A DNA stretch of 64,000 nt. Origin: CAZJWC01 sp964550125. GTDB taxonomy: Bacteria > Bacillota > Clostridia > Christensenellales > Borkfalkiaceae. A program made the position numbers and the translations under genes. Positions 33,578-41,828 of the stretch are shown here, piece after piece (position 1 is the first letter of the stretch; every line of letters begins with the position of its first letter). The notes beneath the pieces are model-generated. The model saw nothing but the letters and a program-made list of their open reading frames with translations. It made no database searches and was not told the DNA's origin. Location: the NCBI GenBank assembly GCA_964550125.1, contig CAZJWC010000006.1, positions 10,039-74,038 of the forward strand, read 5' to 3'.

Positions 33578-34318
33578 ATGAAAGCCATAGAAGAATTAGA
33601 GTATAAATATCTTAAAAAATATTATTATTTCTTAAAATTTGCAGAAGATGAAATGATGCAGGGTTTTAAGACAAAAGAAAAGATAAAAGACGATTGGTTT
33701 ACATATTATTCTTCGGGGATTTCTGATTTTGCTGTTGGTGCAGAGCGTATAGTTTATGCGCTACTTAATGGTAAAGGTATTGGTCAACCTAATTCTGCTC
33801 CTGTTGGCTCGGATTTGTTTTTTGAAGTAGAAGATGCATATATTCATATTGACTTGAAGACAGTTCAAACTGATAATATTGGCGATTATACAACTAGTAT
33901 CTTTGTTGGCGAAAATCAAAATAGTTATAAAGGCAATATGTTGGTTAATGGTGAAGAAAGACCGTATGTTCCACATTTGCCCGCATTTTATAATAAAGGT
34001 AAAATAAATCAAAAAATATGCTTATCATATTTTGTCACGATTTTATACGATAAAGCCAACTTGGATATATTGTGCATCTCAATAATTTGTATGCCTAATG
34101 GTCTTTTAGAACCACATTATGGAACAAGAGTATTAAAGGCTGGTAAAAACCCAGGAAAAACAAGGTTTAATTTTTCAAAAGTTGAAAATTTTGAATTGTT
34201 AGGTGAAGACAAAAAGCGTATTCAAGTTGTATATTTTAAGGAAAATATGGACGAAAAATACAGGTCTAAACTTGCTTTTTATGAAAAATTATACAAACAA
34301 CAAACAGTTATTAAATAA
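33578..34318 (+). CDS. probable type II restriction endonuclease (PD-(D/E)XK type)
   Basis: A 246-residue protein with no family I can name. The segment around residues 76-96 reads PVGSDLFFEVEDAYIHIDLK: D79, and D92-L93-K94, have the spacing of a PD-(D/E)XK active site, preceded by an AGERIVYALLN helix as in many restriction enzymes. Its position right after a C5 methyltransferase, with its own promoter, is the main support. ATG 33578 has AAGGAG 9 bases upstream. The cut site cannot be predicted. Confidence 0.75.
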   Translation: MKAIEELEYKYLKKYYYFLKFAEDEMMQGFKTKEKIKDDWFTYYSSGISDFAVGAERIVYALLNGKGIGQPNSAPVGSDLFFEVEDAYIHIDLKTVQTDNIGDYTTSIFVGENQNSYKGNMLVNGEERPYVPHLPAFYNKGKINQKICLSYFVTILYDKANLDILCISIICMPNGLLEPHYGTRVLKAGKNPGKTRFNFSKVENFELLGEDKKRIQVVYFKENMDEKYRSKLAFYEKLYKQQTVIK

Positions 34319-34395
34319 TATTGGGCGGGTATCATAACTAATATAAAACATAATATATGGGGTGGGGTTAAATGTCCTGCCCTTAATTTTACAAT

Positions 34396-34429
34396 AAAAA
34401 AGAGCGTAAAAATTGTTCGTTTTACGCTC
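34396..34429 (-). terminator. minus-strand terminator-like hairpin
   Basis: GAGCGTAAAA pairs with TTTTACGCTC; on the minus strand it is followed by TTTTTT. No minus-strand gene lies immediately upstream, so it may end a small antisense RNA that also includes the hairpin at 34452-34487. Confidence 0.6.
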
Positions 34430-34451
34430 AAATTGGCTCACCAAGTTAGTT

Positions 34452-34492
34452 AAACAAACTCATTTCAGTTATGAAATGAGTTTGTTTTTATT
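34452..34492 (+). terminator. terminator after the R-M genes
   Basis: AAACAAACTCATTTC pairs perfectly with GAAATGAGTTTGTTT (15 pairs, loop AGTTAT), followed by TTATT. Ends the nuclease transcript. Confidence 0.75.
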
Positions 34493-34548
34493 ATACCACT
34501 ACTTAAAAGGTTTTGCACATAGTGTATACGCTTTTCAAATGTTTGACT

Positions 34549-34571
34549 AATAAAAAATTTTGTGATAAAAT
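34549..34571 (+). promoter_or_regulatory. promoter of the yggS-sepF operon
   Basis: -35 TTGACT followed by a 17-base spacer and -10 TAAAAT (34566-34571). The -10 box covers an upstream in-frame ATG (34570), so the usable start is ATG 34582, a few bases from the predicted transcription start. Confidence 0.6.
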
Positions 34572-34581
34572 GTTTGCCACT

Positions 34582-35250
34582 ATGATAGAAGAAAATGTAA
34601 AAAATATACTTAGTCAAATTTCAAAGGGAAATAAATACGGCGAACAAATTACTCTCGTTGGTGCAACTAAAATGCAGACGACTGAAAGCATAAACCTCGC
34701 CATAAAAAGTGGTTTAAAAGTTGTAGGTGAAAACAAGGCTGATGAGTTTTGCGACAAGTATGATTTGCTACTTCCTTGTGAAAAGCATTTTATCGGTTAC
34801 TTGCAAACTAATAAAATTAAATATCTTTTAGGAAAAGTAGACTTATACCACTCAGTAGGAAGACTAAATTTAGCACAGGAACTTGACAAACGCTCTCAAT
34901 TAAAAGAACTAACTTCAAACATTTTACTAGAGATAAACATTGGCAGAGAAGAAAGCAAAAGTGGTTTTTTAATTGAAGATTTTGAGCAAAACTATGAGTT
35001 AATTATGAATATGTCAAACCTAAAAGTTAAAGGACTTATGACAATGCTTCCACCTAGCACAGATAAAAATTATCTATTTGATTTAGCATCAAATATGCGA
35101 CAAATATTTGACAAATATAAAAAGACAAACAAAGATATGTGTTATCTTTCAATGGGTATGAGTGGTGACTATGAAGTTTGTATAGAGGCTGGTAGCAATA
35201 TGATTAGAGTTGGCAGTGGAATTTTTGGTAAAAGAGAATATCAAATATAA
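34582..35250 (+). CDS. YggS family pyridoxal phosphate homeostasis protein
   Basis: A 222-residue PLP-binding barrel protein of the YggS/PROSC family, which balances free PLP. The PLP lysine is K30 in LVGATKMQT; later landmarks are GENKADEF, HFIGYLQTNK, INIGREESKSG, GLMTMLP and MGMSGDYEVCIEAGSNMIRVGSGIFG. In Firmicutes it is ylmE, followed by sepF (ylmF) as here. The short or absent leader is noted separately. Confidence 0.93.
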   Translation: MIEENVKNILSQISKGNKYGEQITLVGATKMQTTESINLAIKSGLKVVGENKADEFCDKYDLLLPCEKHFIGYLQTNKIKYLLGKVDLYHSVGRLNLAQELDKRSQLKELTSNILLEINIGREESKSGFLIEDFEQNYELIMNMSNLKVKGLMTMLPPSTDKNYLFDLASNMRQIFDKYKKTNKDMCYLSMGMSGDYEVCIEAGSNMIRVGSGIFGKREYQI

Positions 35251-35287
35251 AGGGAGGCAAATTGCCTATAATTAAGGAGTATTATTT

Positions 35288-35608
35288 ATGAAAATTATGG
35301 AGGAAGATAACAAAAAAACACAATTTGGCAATTTTTTTAGTACGGACAATAACAATAAAACGATAAATGAAATGCCTGTTCAGTTTAGAAAACCAAAGTC
35401 ATTTTTAGATGTAGAAGAAATTATGGACAACCTAAAAGCAAACAGAACGGTAATAACCTACCTTGACCAAGTTGCAGAGGAAACTAAAGTTCGTGTGCTT
35501 GATATTTTGAGTGGTGCTATATATGCACTAAACGGCTCAATGATGCAAATTGAAAAGGATTGTTTTTTATTTACACCAGCAGGAGTAAACAATCCATATT
35601 TAAAATAA
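35288..35608 (+). CDS. sepF: cell division protein SepF
   Basis: A 106-residue protein that tethers FtsZ to the membrane and bundles it. The C-terminal domain is typical: TVITYLDQVAEETKVRVLDI, LSGAIYALNGSM and DCFLFTPAGVN. The N-terminus is short (about 35 residues, no clear amphipathic membrane helix: MKIMEEDNKKTQ), shorter than the Bacillus protein (about 150). ATTAAGGAG precedes the start. Follows yggS. Confidence 0.9.
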   Translation: MKIMEEDNKKTQFGNFFSTDNNNKTINEMPVQFRKPKSFLDVEEIMDNLKANRTVITYLDQVAEETKVRVLDILSGAIYALNGSMMQIEKDCFLFTPAGVNNPYLK

Positions 35609-35612
35609 AATT

Positions 35613-35639
35613 AACGACCACAAAAGTGGTCGTTTTTTT
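35613..35639 (+). terminator. bidirectional terminator
   Basis: AACGACCAC-AAAA-GTGGTCGTT followed by TTTTT; lies between convergent sepF and the lipid kinase gene. Confidence 0.85.
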
Positions 35640-36501
35640 ATGGTCTATACATAAGTAATTTATTTTTAACAATTTCTACTTCAAAGGGTATATTGTCATA
35701 AATTTCGCCATCAACCTGAACGGAGAATAAAGCATCACTTTCAATTTTTACCTTTTGACATCTTTGATGTTCGGTAAAAGAAGTTTCTAAAATCTTTCCA
35801 CGCATAACGCTAATAAAGTCGATAGGTAGTAAAATCTTTTTGCGATACTTACACACAACAAAATCTAAAAGCCCGTCATCTACTACCCCTTCAGGACACA
35901 TTTTTATTCCACCACCGATAGTTTTTCCATTTGCAACACAAGCAATAAAACAATCATTTTTGCCCTTTTTACCATTGCACTCATATGAAAAATTATACTT
36001 TTTAAAGTGAAATAATGAATATATAAAACTTGTCATATATGAAAACCTTGTAGGTTTTTTCTTGCTTTCATATTTACGGAGTACATCTACATCTATCCCT
36101 GCGCCTATTAGGTTTATACCTCTAACGGTTGGCATTTGCATAAAGTCGGTATATTTGGGAGTACAACCCAAAATAATATCGAGGGATTTTTTTGTATCGT
36201 GTGGAATTTGCACACAAGAAGCAAAATCATTTCCCGTTCCACAAGGAATAAGTCCCAAACGGCAACTCTCAAAGTTAGTAAATCCGTTAAGCACCTCATT
36301 TAATGTACCGTCCCCACCTAGAGCAATAATTTCCTTATGTCCGTTTTCAGTCAAATCACGTGTAATTTCAATCGCTTCTTTAGGTTGAGTGGTTTTATGT
36401 ACTTGATAGTCGATACACATGCCGTCCAGCATTTGACATACTTCTGCCAACTTAATATTTATAGCATCATTTTTATAAGGATTAAGAATTATATGTTTCA
36501 T
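35638..36501 (-). CDS. diacylglycerol kinase family lipid kinase (YegS/DgkB-like)
   Basis: A 287-residue lipid kinase of the DAGK catalytic family. The nucleotide motif GGDGTLNEVLNGF lies near residues 62-74 and PCGTGNDFA near 86-94; the C-terminal VDGEIYDN is also typical. It probably phosphorylates diacylglycerol to phosphatidate, although other lipids are possible. Confidence 0.9.
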   Translation of the reverse strand: MKHIILNPYKNDAINIKLAEVCQMLDGMCIDYQVHKTTQPKEAIEITRDLTENGHKEIIALGGDGTLNEVLNGFTNFESCRLGLIPCGTGNDFASCVQIPHDTKKSLDIILGCTPKYTDFMQMPTVRGINLIGAGIDVDVLRKYESKKKPTRFSYMTSFIYSLFHFKKYNFSYECNGKKGKNDCFIACVANGKTIGGGIKMCPEGVVDDGLLDFVVCKYRKKILLPIDFISVMRGKILETSFTEHQRCQKVKIESDALFSVQVDGEIYDNIPFEVEIVKNKLLMYRP

Positions 36502-36604
36502 AGCGTACCCTTATTTATTATACCCCTTTTACTATAAGTTTGCAATAGATAAAAATTTTTTAATCGTTGATTTTTAAACATAATTTTGTTATAATGATTT
36601 TGTT

Positions 36605-37981
36605 ATGAATAAAGTTGTTTTTGAAAAACTATACACCCTTGCTGAAAAATCAGCATATCCGTTATATATTGTTGGTGGCAGCGTGAGAGATTTTCTTGCA
36701 AAGAAGGAAAAAGAGAGTATTGATATTGATGTATCCTCTCCAGCCCCCCTTGAGTATATATTAAAAATTGCAGAGGAGTTAGGATTTACTACAAATGCAA
36801 TTTACAAGCGTACGGGGACAGCAAAACTTTGTTGCGAACAGGGGGAAATTGAATACTCAACCTTTAGAACGGACAAGTATATTGACGGAATACACACTCC
36901 TGTTAAAATTGAGTTTACAACAGACATTTTGACAGATGCAAAAAGGCGTGATTTTAAGTGCAACGCAATATATTATGATATAAAAGGGGAGAAATTTGTT
37001 GACCCCCTTGGAGCACTACACGATATAAAACACAAACTAATTTCAACAACTAGAGATAGTGATTGTGTATTTGCTGAAGACGGTTTAAGGCTTATGCGAT
37101 TAGCAAGAATTGCAGGACAAATTGGATTTACTCCCACTGCAAATTGTATGCAAGGCGCAAAGAAAAATGCCAACCTAATAAAAGATATTTCAGCCGAAAG
37201 AGTTTTTGATGAATTAAACAAAATTTTGCATGCTGATAGCGTATATTTAAACGGAAAGGGCAACGAGCATTACGAAGCTTTAAAGATACTAGATAACACT
37301 AGAGTGCTAGATAAAATTATACCCGAACTTACAAAGGGAAGGGGTATGGAACAGCGAAAAGATTTTCATGACCATGATGTTTTAGAACATAGTTTAAGGG
37401 TGGTAAAATATTCAAACCCTTCCGTTCGTTTTTCAGCACTATTGCACGATGTAGCAAAGCCATACTGCAAACAAACCACAGGTAAATTTTCACAACACGA
37501 AATAGTTGGTGAAGAGATTGCAAATAAAATTTTAAACAGATTGAAAGCACCCAAACATTTAACCCAAAGAGTATGCAAACTTATATCCTTGCATATGTAT
37601 GATTTAGATTTAAAGACGAGTGAAAACAAGGTTAGAAAATTTATCGTAGATAACTTTGAATATTACGATGAGTTGATTTATTTAAAACAAGCAGATTTTT
37701 CAGGTTGTAAGGACGATTTATCTATTTGCCCTACAATAGAAAAATGGACAAATATTATTCAAAAAATGAAAAGCGAGAAAGTTCCTTTTACCATTAAAGA
37801 ATTAAAGGTAAATGGAAACGACATTGCAAACCTAGGTTGCAAAAAAGAGAACATTGGACTAATGTTAAAAAAACTATTACACCTTTGTGTAGTTGACAGC
37901 ACTCTAAACAGCAAAGAGGTTTTACTTGGAATTGCAAATAATTTTTTAAAACAATTAAATATGGAGAGAAAATATGAATAA
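36605..37981 (+). CDS. cca: CCA tRNA nucleotidyltransferase with HD domain
   Basis: A 458-residue class II nucleotidyltransferase that adds or repairs tRNA 3'-CCA. N-terminal motif GGSVRDFL (about residue 22) with the catalytic IDIDVSS (about 40), then RRDFKCNAI. An HD domain at about residues 250-370 shows HDHDVLEHSL and ALLHDVAKPYC. All tRNAs in this window encode CCA, so the enzyme would mainly do repair here. Its 3' end overlaps the next gene by 8 bases. Confidence 0.92.
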   Translation: MNKVVFEKLYTLAEKSAYPLYIVGGSVRDFLAKKEKESIDIDVSSPAPLEYILKIAEELGFTTNAIYKRTGTAKLCCEQGEIEYSTFRTDKYIDGIHTPVKIEFTTDILTDAKRRDFKCNAIYYDIKGEKFVDPLGALHDIKHKLISTTRDSDCVFAEDGLRLMRLARIAGQIGFTPTANCMQGAKKNANLIKDISAERVFDELNKILHADSVYLNGKGNEHYEALKILDNTRVLDKIIPELTKGRGMEQRKDFHDHDVLEHSLRVVKYSNPSVRFSALLHDVAKPYCKQTTGKFSQHEIVGEEIANKILNRLKAPKHLTQRVCKLISLHMYDLDLKTSENKVRKFIVDNFEYYDELIYLKQADFSGCKDDLSICPTIEKWTNIIQKMKSEKVPFTIKELKVNGNDIANLGCKKENIGLMLKKLLHLCVVDSTLNSKEVLLGIANNFLKQLNMERKYE

Positions 37982-39581
37982 CAGTCAAAACAACACAGTT
38001 GAAGTGAAGTACATCAAAAAAAGAAGAAACATTTTTCTTTCAATACTAATTTACTTTTTAGTATTTTTATTCGGCTTTGTTTCAGCCTTTGGAGTAACAG
38101 CCTTAGTCGTATACCAGGTTGTAGCAAAAAAGTCTATAAATGAGGTAGACGATTTTCAAGCAGGTTTTACAGGTTCATCAATAAAGGAACTTGAAATTTT
38201 AAGCGATGAAGCCTGTGAGGGAACACTTTTAGACTTGTTTACGCTAATATCAAACAAGTTTGAGGGAGAGTCAACATTGAGCGATTTTACCGACATATCC
38301 CCCATACTCTCAACAAAAGTTGACGAGTTGGTTAAAAAAATAAACGACCTTGATGTTATAACTATTGATGTTGACAAACTGAAAAGCACTCAATTAAGTA
38401 AATTAGGTGAATTTTTACAAGACACCGTAGAGCAAACAGAAGTTGCAAAAATTTTGTTTGACAGTGATACAAACTATTCAACCCAAAACGAACTTTTAAT
38501 GCGTCTTTGCTTTGGAGATGATTATGTTGTGAATGAAGATAACACGGTAACGGGCACTAGAACAACAATCTCAAACATTTCAACTAGATTTGAGGAACTT
38601 ATAAACAATATTGAGATTGCTGACTTTACTGATGTAGACCCTAATTCAGCCATTATGATGTATCTAGCATACGGAAAGTTTGATAAAGTAAAATATACAT
38701 ATACTGCTGAAAACCAAATAGGTGTTTCTGCAGATGAAACTATTTTATATGACTCTAAAAAACTGACAGCAACTAAAGTTGGAGATGATTATTACTTAAA
38801 AAAGAATACGGGCACAGATGCGTATACTGATGCTGATGGATTTTATTTAGGAAATGACGGAAAAAAACTTACCATAGAAGACGTTACCCTTTACAATGGA
38901 GAAACAGAAGTTAGAGCAAGCAAGGTTGATGAAATAAGCAGTAAACTAAACACTATTTATGATGACTTAACTCTTGACGATTTATTAACAATAGACTCTA
39001 CGAGTCCAAAAGTTTTACAATCTTTAAAAACAAGCACTTTAAACGGCTTTAGTAACGATTTAAATGTGTTGCCCTTAAAAGATATTATTGAAATTAGTGA
39101 TGATGACAAAATTTTATGTAACTTAAAGTCATCTACTTTAAATACTCTAAATGACGATATAAACAATTTGACTGTACAAGATTTGTATTATACGGACATC
39201 TATTCTACTTATGTTTTGGCTACAAGTTATGAAAGTGGAGTAAATTATTATACGACTACCGACAATGTAAACTATACAAAATGCCAAGCCTTAACTGAAT
39301 TTGAAAGTGGCGTGGATTACTATACGGGTGGAAATATATATGGCATTTGGAAGTATCTACTAATCAAAGACGGAACTGAGCAATTTATTAAAATACAAGA
39401 ATTTGACTCTGCAATGGATAATGTAAAGGAAAATATTTCAAAGGCATCTCTTGCAGATTTGAAAACTGACGGATTTTTATCGGGCAACCTTGATAAAAAT
39501 TTGACCTATAATGGTGTAACAAAAAATTTAGGTGAGTTTACGATTGATGAACTAATAGGCTACATAAATCAATTACCTTAA
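37974..39581 (+). CDS. membrane-anchored repeat protein of unknown function
   Basis: A 535-residue protein with a short basic N-terminus and one membrane segment (about residues 20-45), the rest predicted outside and rich in Asp, Ser, Thr and Leu. At least two copies of a roughly 34-residue unit with the consensus L-x-x-LK-x-STLN-x-x-x-x-D-x-N occur at about residues 325-395, with partial copies around. A second duplicated motif, ESGVNYYT / ESGVDYYT, is at about 420-445. No enzyme domain recognised. It overlaps cca by 8 bases, so it is expressed with it. Probably a surface or envelope protein. Confidence 0.7.
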   Translation: MNNSQNNTVEVKYIKKRRNIFLSILIYFLVFLFGFVSAFGVTALVVYQVVAKKSINEVDDFQAGFTGSSIKELEILSDEACEGTLLDLFTLISNKFEGESTLSDFTDISPILSTKVDELVKKINDLDVITIDVDKLKSTQLSKLGEFLQDTVEQTEVAKILFDSDTNYSTQNELLMRLCFGDDYVVNEDNTVTGTRTTISNISTRFEELINNIEIADFTDVDPNSAIMMYLAYGKFDKVKYTYTAENQIGVSADETILYDSKKLTATKVGDDYYLKKNTGTDAYTDADGFYLGNDGKKLTIEDVTLYNGETEVRASKVDEISSKLNTIYDDLTLDDLLTIDSTSPKVLQSLKTSTLNGFSNDLNVLPLKDIIEISDDDKILCNLKSSTLNTLNDDINNLTVQDLYYTDIYSTYVLATSYESGVNYYTTTDNVNYTKCQALTEFESGVDYYTGGNIYGIWKYLLIKDGTEQFIKIQEFDSAMDNVKENISKASLADLKTDGFLSGNLDKNLTYNGVTKNLGEFTIDELIGYINQLP

Positions 39582-39589
39582 CAAGATAG

Positions 39590-39622
39590 AAAGAGCATAT
39601 CAAAAGGATATGCTCTTTTTTA
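39590..39622 (+). terminator. bidirectional terminator
   Basis: AAAGAGCATATC-AAAAG-GATATGCTCTTTTTT; between convergent genes. Confidence 0.85.
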
Positions 39623-40069
39623 TCAAAAAATATTTATGACTTTTTTGTTCTGTCGCAAGGCATATTTTAGGGCAGTTTTTGCCCCACTGTTAACCTTATT
39701 TGTATCAATCCAACAGATTACACTCTCGCAGTCGTCCACCATAAATTTATTACTTAAAGTTATTCGTTTTTTAAAATGCTCGACCTCAACATCATAAACC
39801 ACGGTTTGTATATCATCATATAAGCCCCTTTTGCTATGCAAATGATTGAGATTAGTGATAATAAGGAAAATTTGAATATCTGTATATTTTTGTTTTAAAC
39901 TTCTGCATACGGACAAAGCAATTTCATCAAACTCCCCGTGATTGCCCATTAAAAAATATTTGTACCCTTCCTTCAATTTACTTTCCACAACTTCTTTTAA
40001 TTTTTCCTTTATCTCCTTTTTACAAAACACCAGTCTATGCCCTAAAAAACAGCACGATTTTTTCTTCAT
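39623..40069 (-). CDS. SLOG-family protein (DUF1273/YpsA-like)
   Basis: A 148-residue protein with the start CCFLGHRLVF, the GHR motif of the YpsA branch of the SLOG superfamily, then a GNHGEFDEIAL segment in place of the usual GMAxGFD. The end is SGAKTALKYALRQNKKVINIF. SLOG proteins bind nucleotide-type ligands; the ligand here is unknown. Single gene, SD-like AGGAGAAAAT. Confidence 0.8.
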   Translation of the reverse strand: MKKKSCCFLGHRLVFCKKEIKEKLKEVVESKLKEGYKYFLMGNHGEFDEIALSVCRSLKQKYTDIQIFLIITNLNHLHSKRGLYDDIQTVVYDVEVEHFKKRITLSNKFMVDDCESVICWIDTNKVNSGAKTALKYALRQNKKVINIF

Positions 40070-40270
40070 TATTTTCTCCTATGAGTTAGTGATTGTTTTA
40101 TTTTGATAATTTTATAGCAATAATTAAATCAAAATGAACTAATCATAAATTTATTATACCACAAATGTTTGAATTATTAACTCAATTTTTATCGTTTTAA
40201 ATTTTTTCTATGCAACCACTCAAACAGCCTTTATGCTTATACATATTAAAATAGATATAGGAGGGTTGAA

Positions 40271-40585
40271 ATGAAAGAGATTGACTATGATGAAGTGATA
40301 AACCGATTTGGATATTTTAGAAATAAGGCAAATTTATCAGCAAGAGAGTTGAGTGGAAGATTAGGCTTTAATCCTCAATTTGTATCTACTATTGAAAGCA
40401 AAAAGATTGAATTGAAAGTTAGTACGCTTTTAAAATTTTGTGAGGTGGTTGACATTACATTACAAGATTTTTTCTATTTAGGAAAGGATTACAACAAGGA
40501 AGATAAAAACCTTATTGAACTTTTTTCAAGTTTATCTACTGAAAATAAAAATACGATTATTGACTTGATGAAAAAATTAAAATAA
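40271..40585 (+). CDS. XRE-type helix-turn-helix regulator
   Basis: A 104-residue DNA-binding protein: helix-turn-helix at about residues 20-60 (LSARELSGRLGFNPQFVSTI), followed by a short helical tail. Very strong SD AGGAGGG. Single gene with its own terminator. Targets unknown. Confidence 0.85.
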   Translation: MKEIDYDEVINRFGYFRNKANLSARELSGRLGFNPQFVSTIESKKIELKVSTLLKFCEVVDITLQDFFYLGKDYNKEDKNLIELFSSLSTENKNTIIDLMKKLK

Positions 40586-40590
40586 TACTT

Positions 40591-40617
40591 AACCGAGGAA
40601 TTATCCTCGGTTTTTTG
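40591..40617 (+). terminator. terminator after the XRE gene
   Basis: AACCGAGGA-ATTA-TCCTCGGTT followed by TTTTT. Confidence 0.85.
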
Positions 40618-40661
40618 TTGCACCTAAACTTTTGATTTTTATAAATTATTAAGCAAAATAA

Positions 40662-40690
40662 TTGACTTAAATTTTTTAATATTGTACAAT
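40662..40690 (+). promoter_or_regulatory. promoter of rpsF-ssb-rpsR
   Basis: -35 TTGACT (40662-40667), 17-base spacer, -10 TACAAT (40685-40690). Confidence 0.75.
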
Positions 40691-40695
40691 AGCAA

Positions 40696-40763
40696 TACGG
40701 CGAAAAAGCGAGAACCTTGCGTATCTAGTGATACGCCGAATAAGACCGGGAGGTGCATTATTT
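40696..40763 (+). promoter_or_regulatory. structured rpsF leader, possible S6:S18 autoregulatory site
   Basis: The roughly 66-base leader contains a 7-pair hairpin GCGTATC-TAGT-GATACGC (40719-40736). An upstream CGGCG (40698-40702) could pair alternatively with CGCCG (40734-40738). An rpsF-leader motif bound by the S6:S18 complex is known in many bacteria; whether this leader matches that consensus I cannot confirm. Confidence 0.45.
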
Positions 40764-41051
40764 ATGACTAAATATGAAATGCTTTACCTAATTGATTCAG
40801 CAGCATCTGATGAAAAGAGAGAGTCAGTTATTGCTAAAATCGAAGGAACCGTTACTGCTTTTGGAGGCACTGTTTTATCAACAGATAAATGGGGCGTTAA
40901 AAAATTAGCTTATCCCATTAAGTATAAGACAGAAGCTTACTTTGTTTTAATGACATTTGAAGCAGAAAGTACGGCATTGGTAGAACTTGACAGAATTTGT
41001 GGCATAACTGACGAAATCGTTAGAAGAATGGTTACAAAATTGAGCAAGTAA
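40764..41051 (+). CDS. rpsF: 30S ribosomal protein S6
   Basis: A 95-residue protein starting MTKYEMLYLIDSAA, with DKWGVKKLAYPIKY and the C-terminal RICGITDEIVRRMVTK typical of bS6. I chose ATG 40764, behind GGGAGGTG. First gene of rpsF-ssb-rpsR. Confidence 0.97.
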   Translation: MTKYEMLYLIDSAASDEKRESVIAKIEGTVTAFGGTVLSTDKWGVKKLAYPIKYKTEAYFVLMTFEAESTALVELDRICGITDEIVRRMVTKLSK

Positions 41052-41072
41052 TATATAAGGAAAAGGGTATTT

Positions 41073-41474
41073 ATGAATAAGGTATTTTTGATTGGAAATT
41101 TAACAAGGGATCCCGAATTAAGCGAAACAAGTAGTGGTATTAGTATGTGTCGTTTTTCAATAGCCGTAAATAGAGGCTTCGCTTCTGGCGACAATGAAAG
41201 AGAAACTGACTTTTTTAACATAACTGCTTGGCGTGGTGCTGCTGAAAATGTAGCAAAGTTTTGCAAAAAAGGAAATAAAGTTGCTGTAACTGGCTCAATC
41301 CAACTACACAACTATGAAGATAAAGACGGAATTAAAAGAACAGCAGTTGATATTGTTGCATCTGAGGTTGAATTTTTATCTTCAAAATCTTCAAGCGAAG
41401 GGTATACACCTACTTCAAAATCAAAACCTACCTTACAAGCCGTTGAAGATGACGATGAAGATGCACCCTTTTAA
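41073..41474 (+). CDS. ssb: single-stranded DNA-binding protein
   Basis: A 133-residue SSB: OB fold (MNKVFLIGNLTRDPEL, WRGAAENVAKFCKKGNKVAVTGS) and a short disordered tail ending DDDEDAPF, the acidic tip that binds partner proteins. Located between rpsF and rpsR as usual in Firmicutes. Confidence 0.97.
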   Translation: MNKVFLIGNLTRDPELSETSSGISMCRFSIAVNRGFASGDNERETDFFNITAWRGAAENVAKFCKKGNKVAVTGSIQLHNYEDKDGIKRTAVDIVASEVEFLSSKSSSEGYTPTSKSKPTLQAVEDDDEDAPF

Positions 41475-41540
41475 TTATGAAGTACCGTCTATGCTGACGG
41501 TGTAATAGTTGGCAAATGGCCACAAATATGGAGGTTTATT

Positions 41541-41786
41541 ATGGAAGAAAAAACCGTTAAAAAGAGTTTTAAAAAAGTTCCTCGCAGAAAAGTTTGTGTT
41601 TTCTGTCTTGAAAAAGTAGAAGAAATCGATTATAAAGATACAAATCGTTTAAAGAAATTCATTACTGAGGGTGGAAAGATTTTACCCCGTAGAATGACTG
41701 GTGTTTGTGCAAAACATCAAAGAGAATTAACTTCTGCTATCAAAAGAGCAAGAATTGCTTCTCTTCTTCCCTTTAAAGGTGAATAA
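41541..41786 (+). CDS. rpsR: 30S ribosomal protein S18 (zinc-type)
   Basis: An 81-residue bS18 with CVFC near residue 21 and a later cysteine in MTGVCAKHQR, the zinc-type arrangement. The core YKDTNRLKKFITEGGKILPRR is diagnostic. SD GGAGG upstream. Confidence 0.97.
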   Translation: MEEKTVKKSFKKVPRRKVCVFCLEKVEEIDYKDTNRLKKFITEGGKILPRRMTGVCAKHQRELTSAIKRARIASLLPFKGE

Positions 41787-41794
41787 GAAAAAAC

Positions 41795-41828
41795 AAGCCG
41801 TTGCATACGCAACGGCTTTTATTTTTTA
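41795..41828 (+). terminator. bidirectional terminator after rpsR
   Basis: AAGCCGTTGC-ATAC-GCAACGGCTT followed by TTATTTTTT; also serves the convergent DUF819 gene. Confidence 0.85.
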
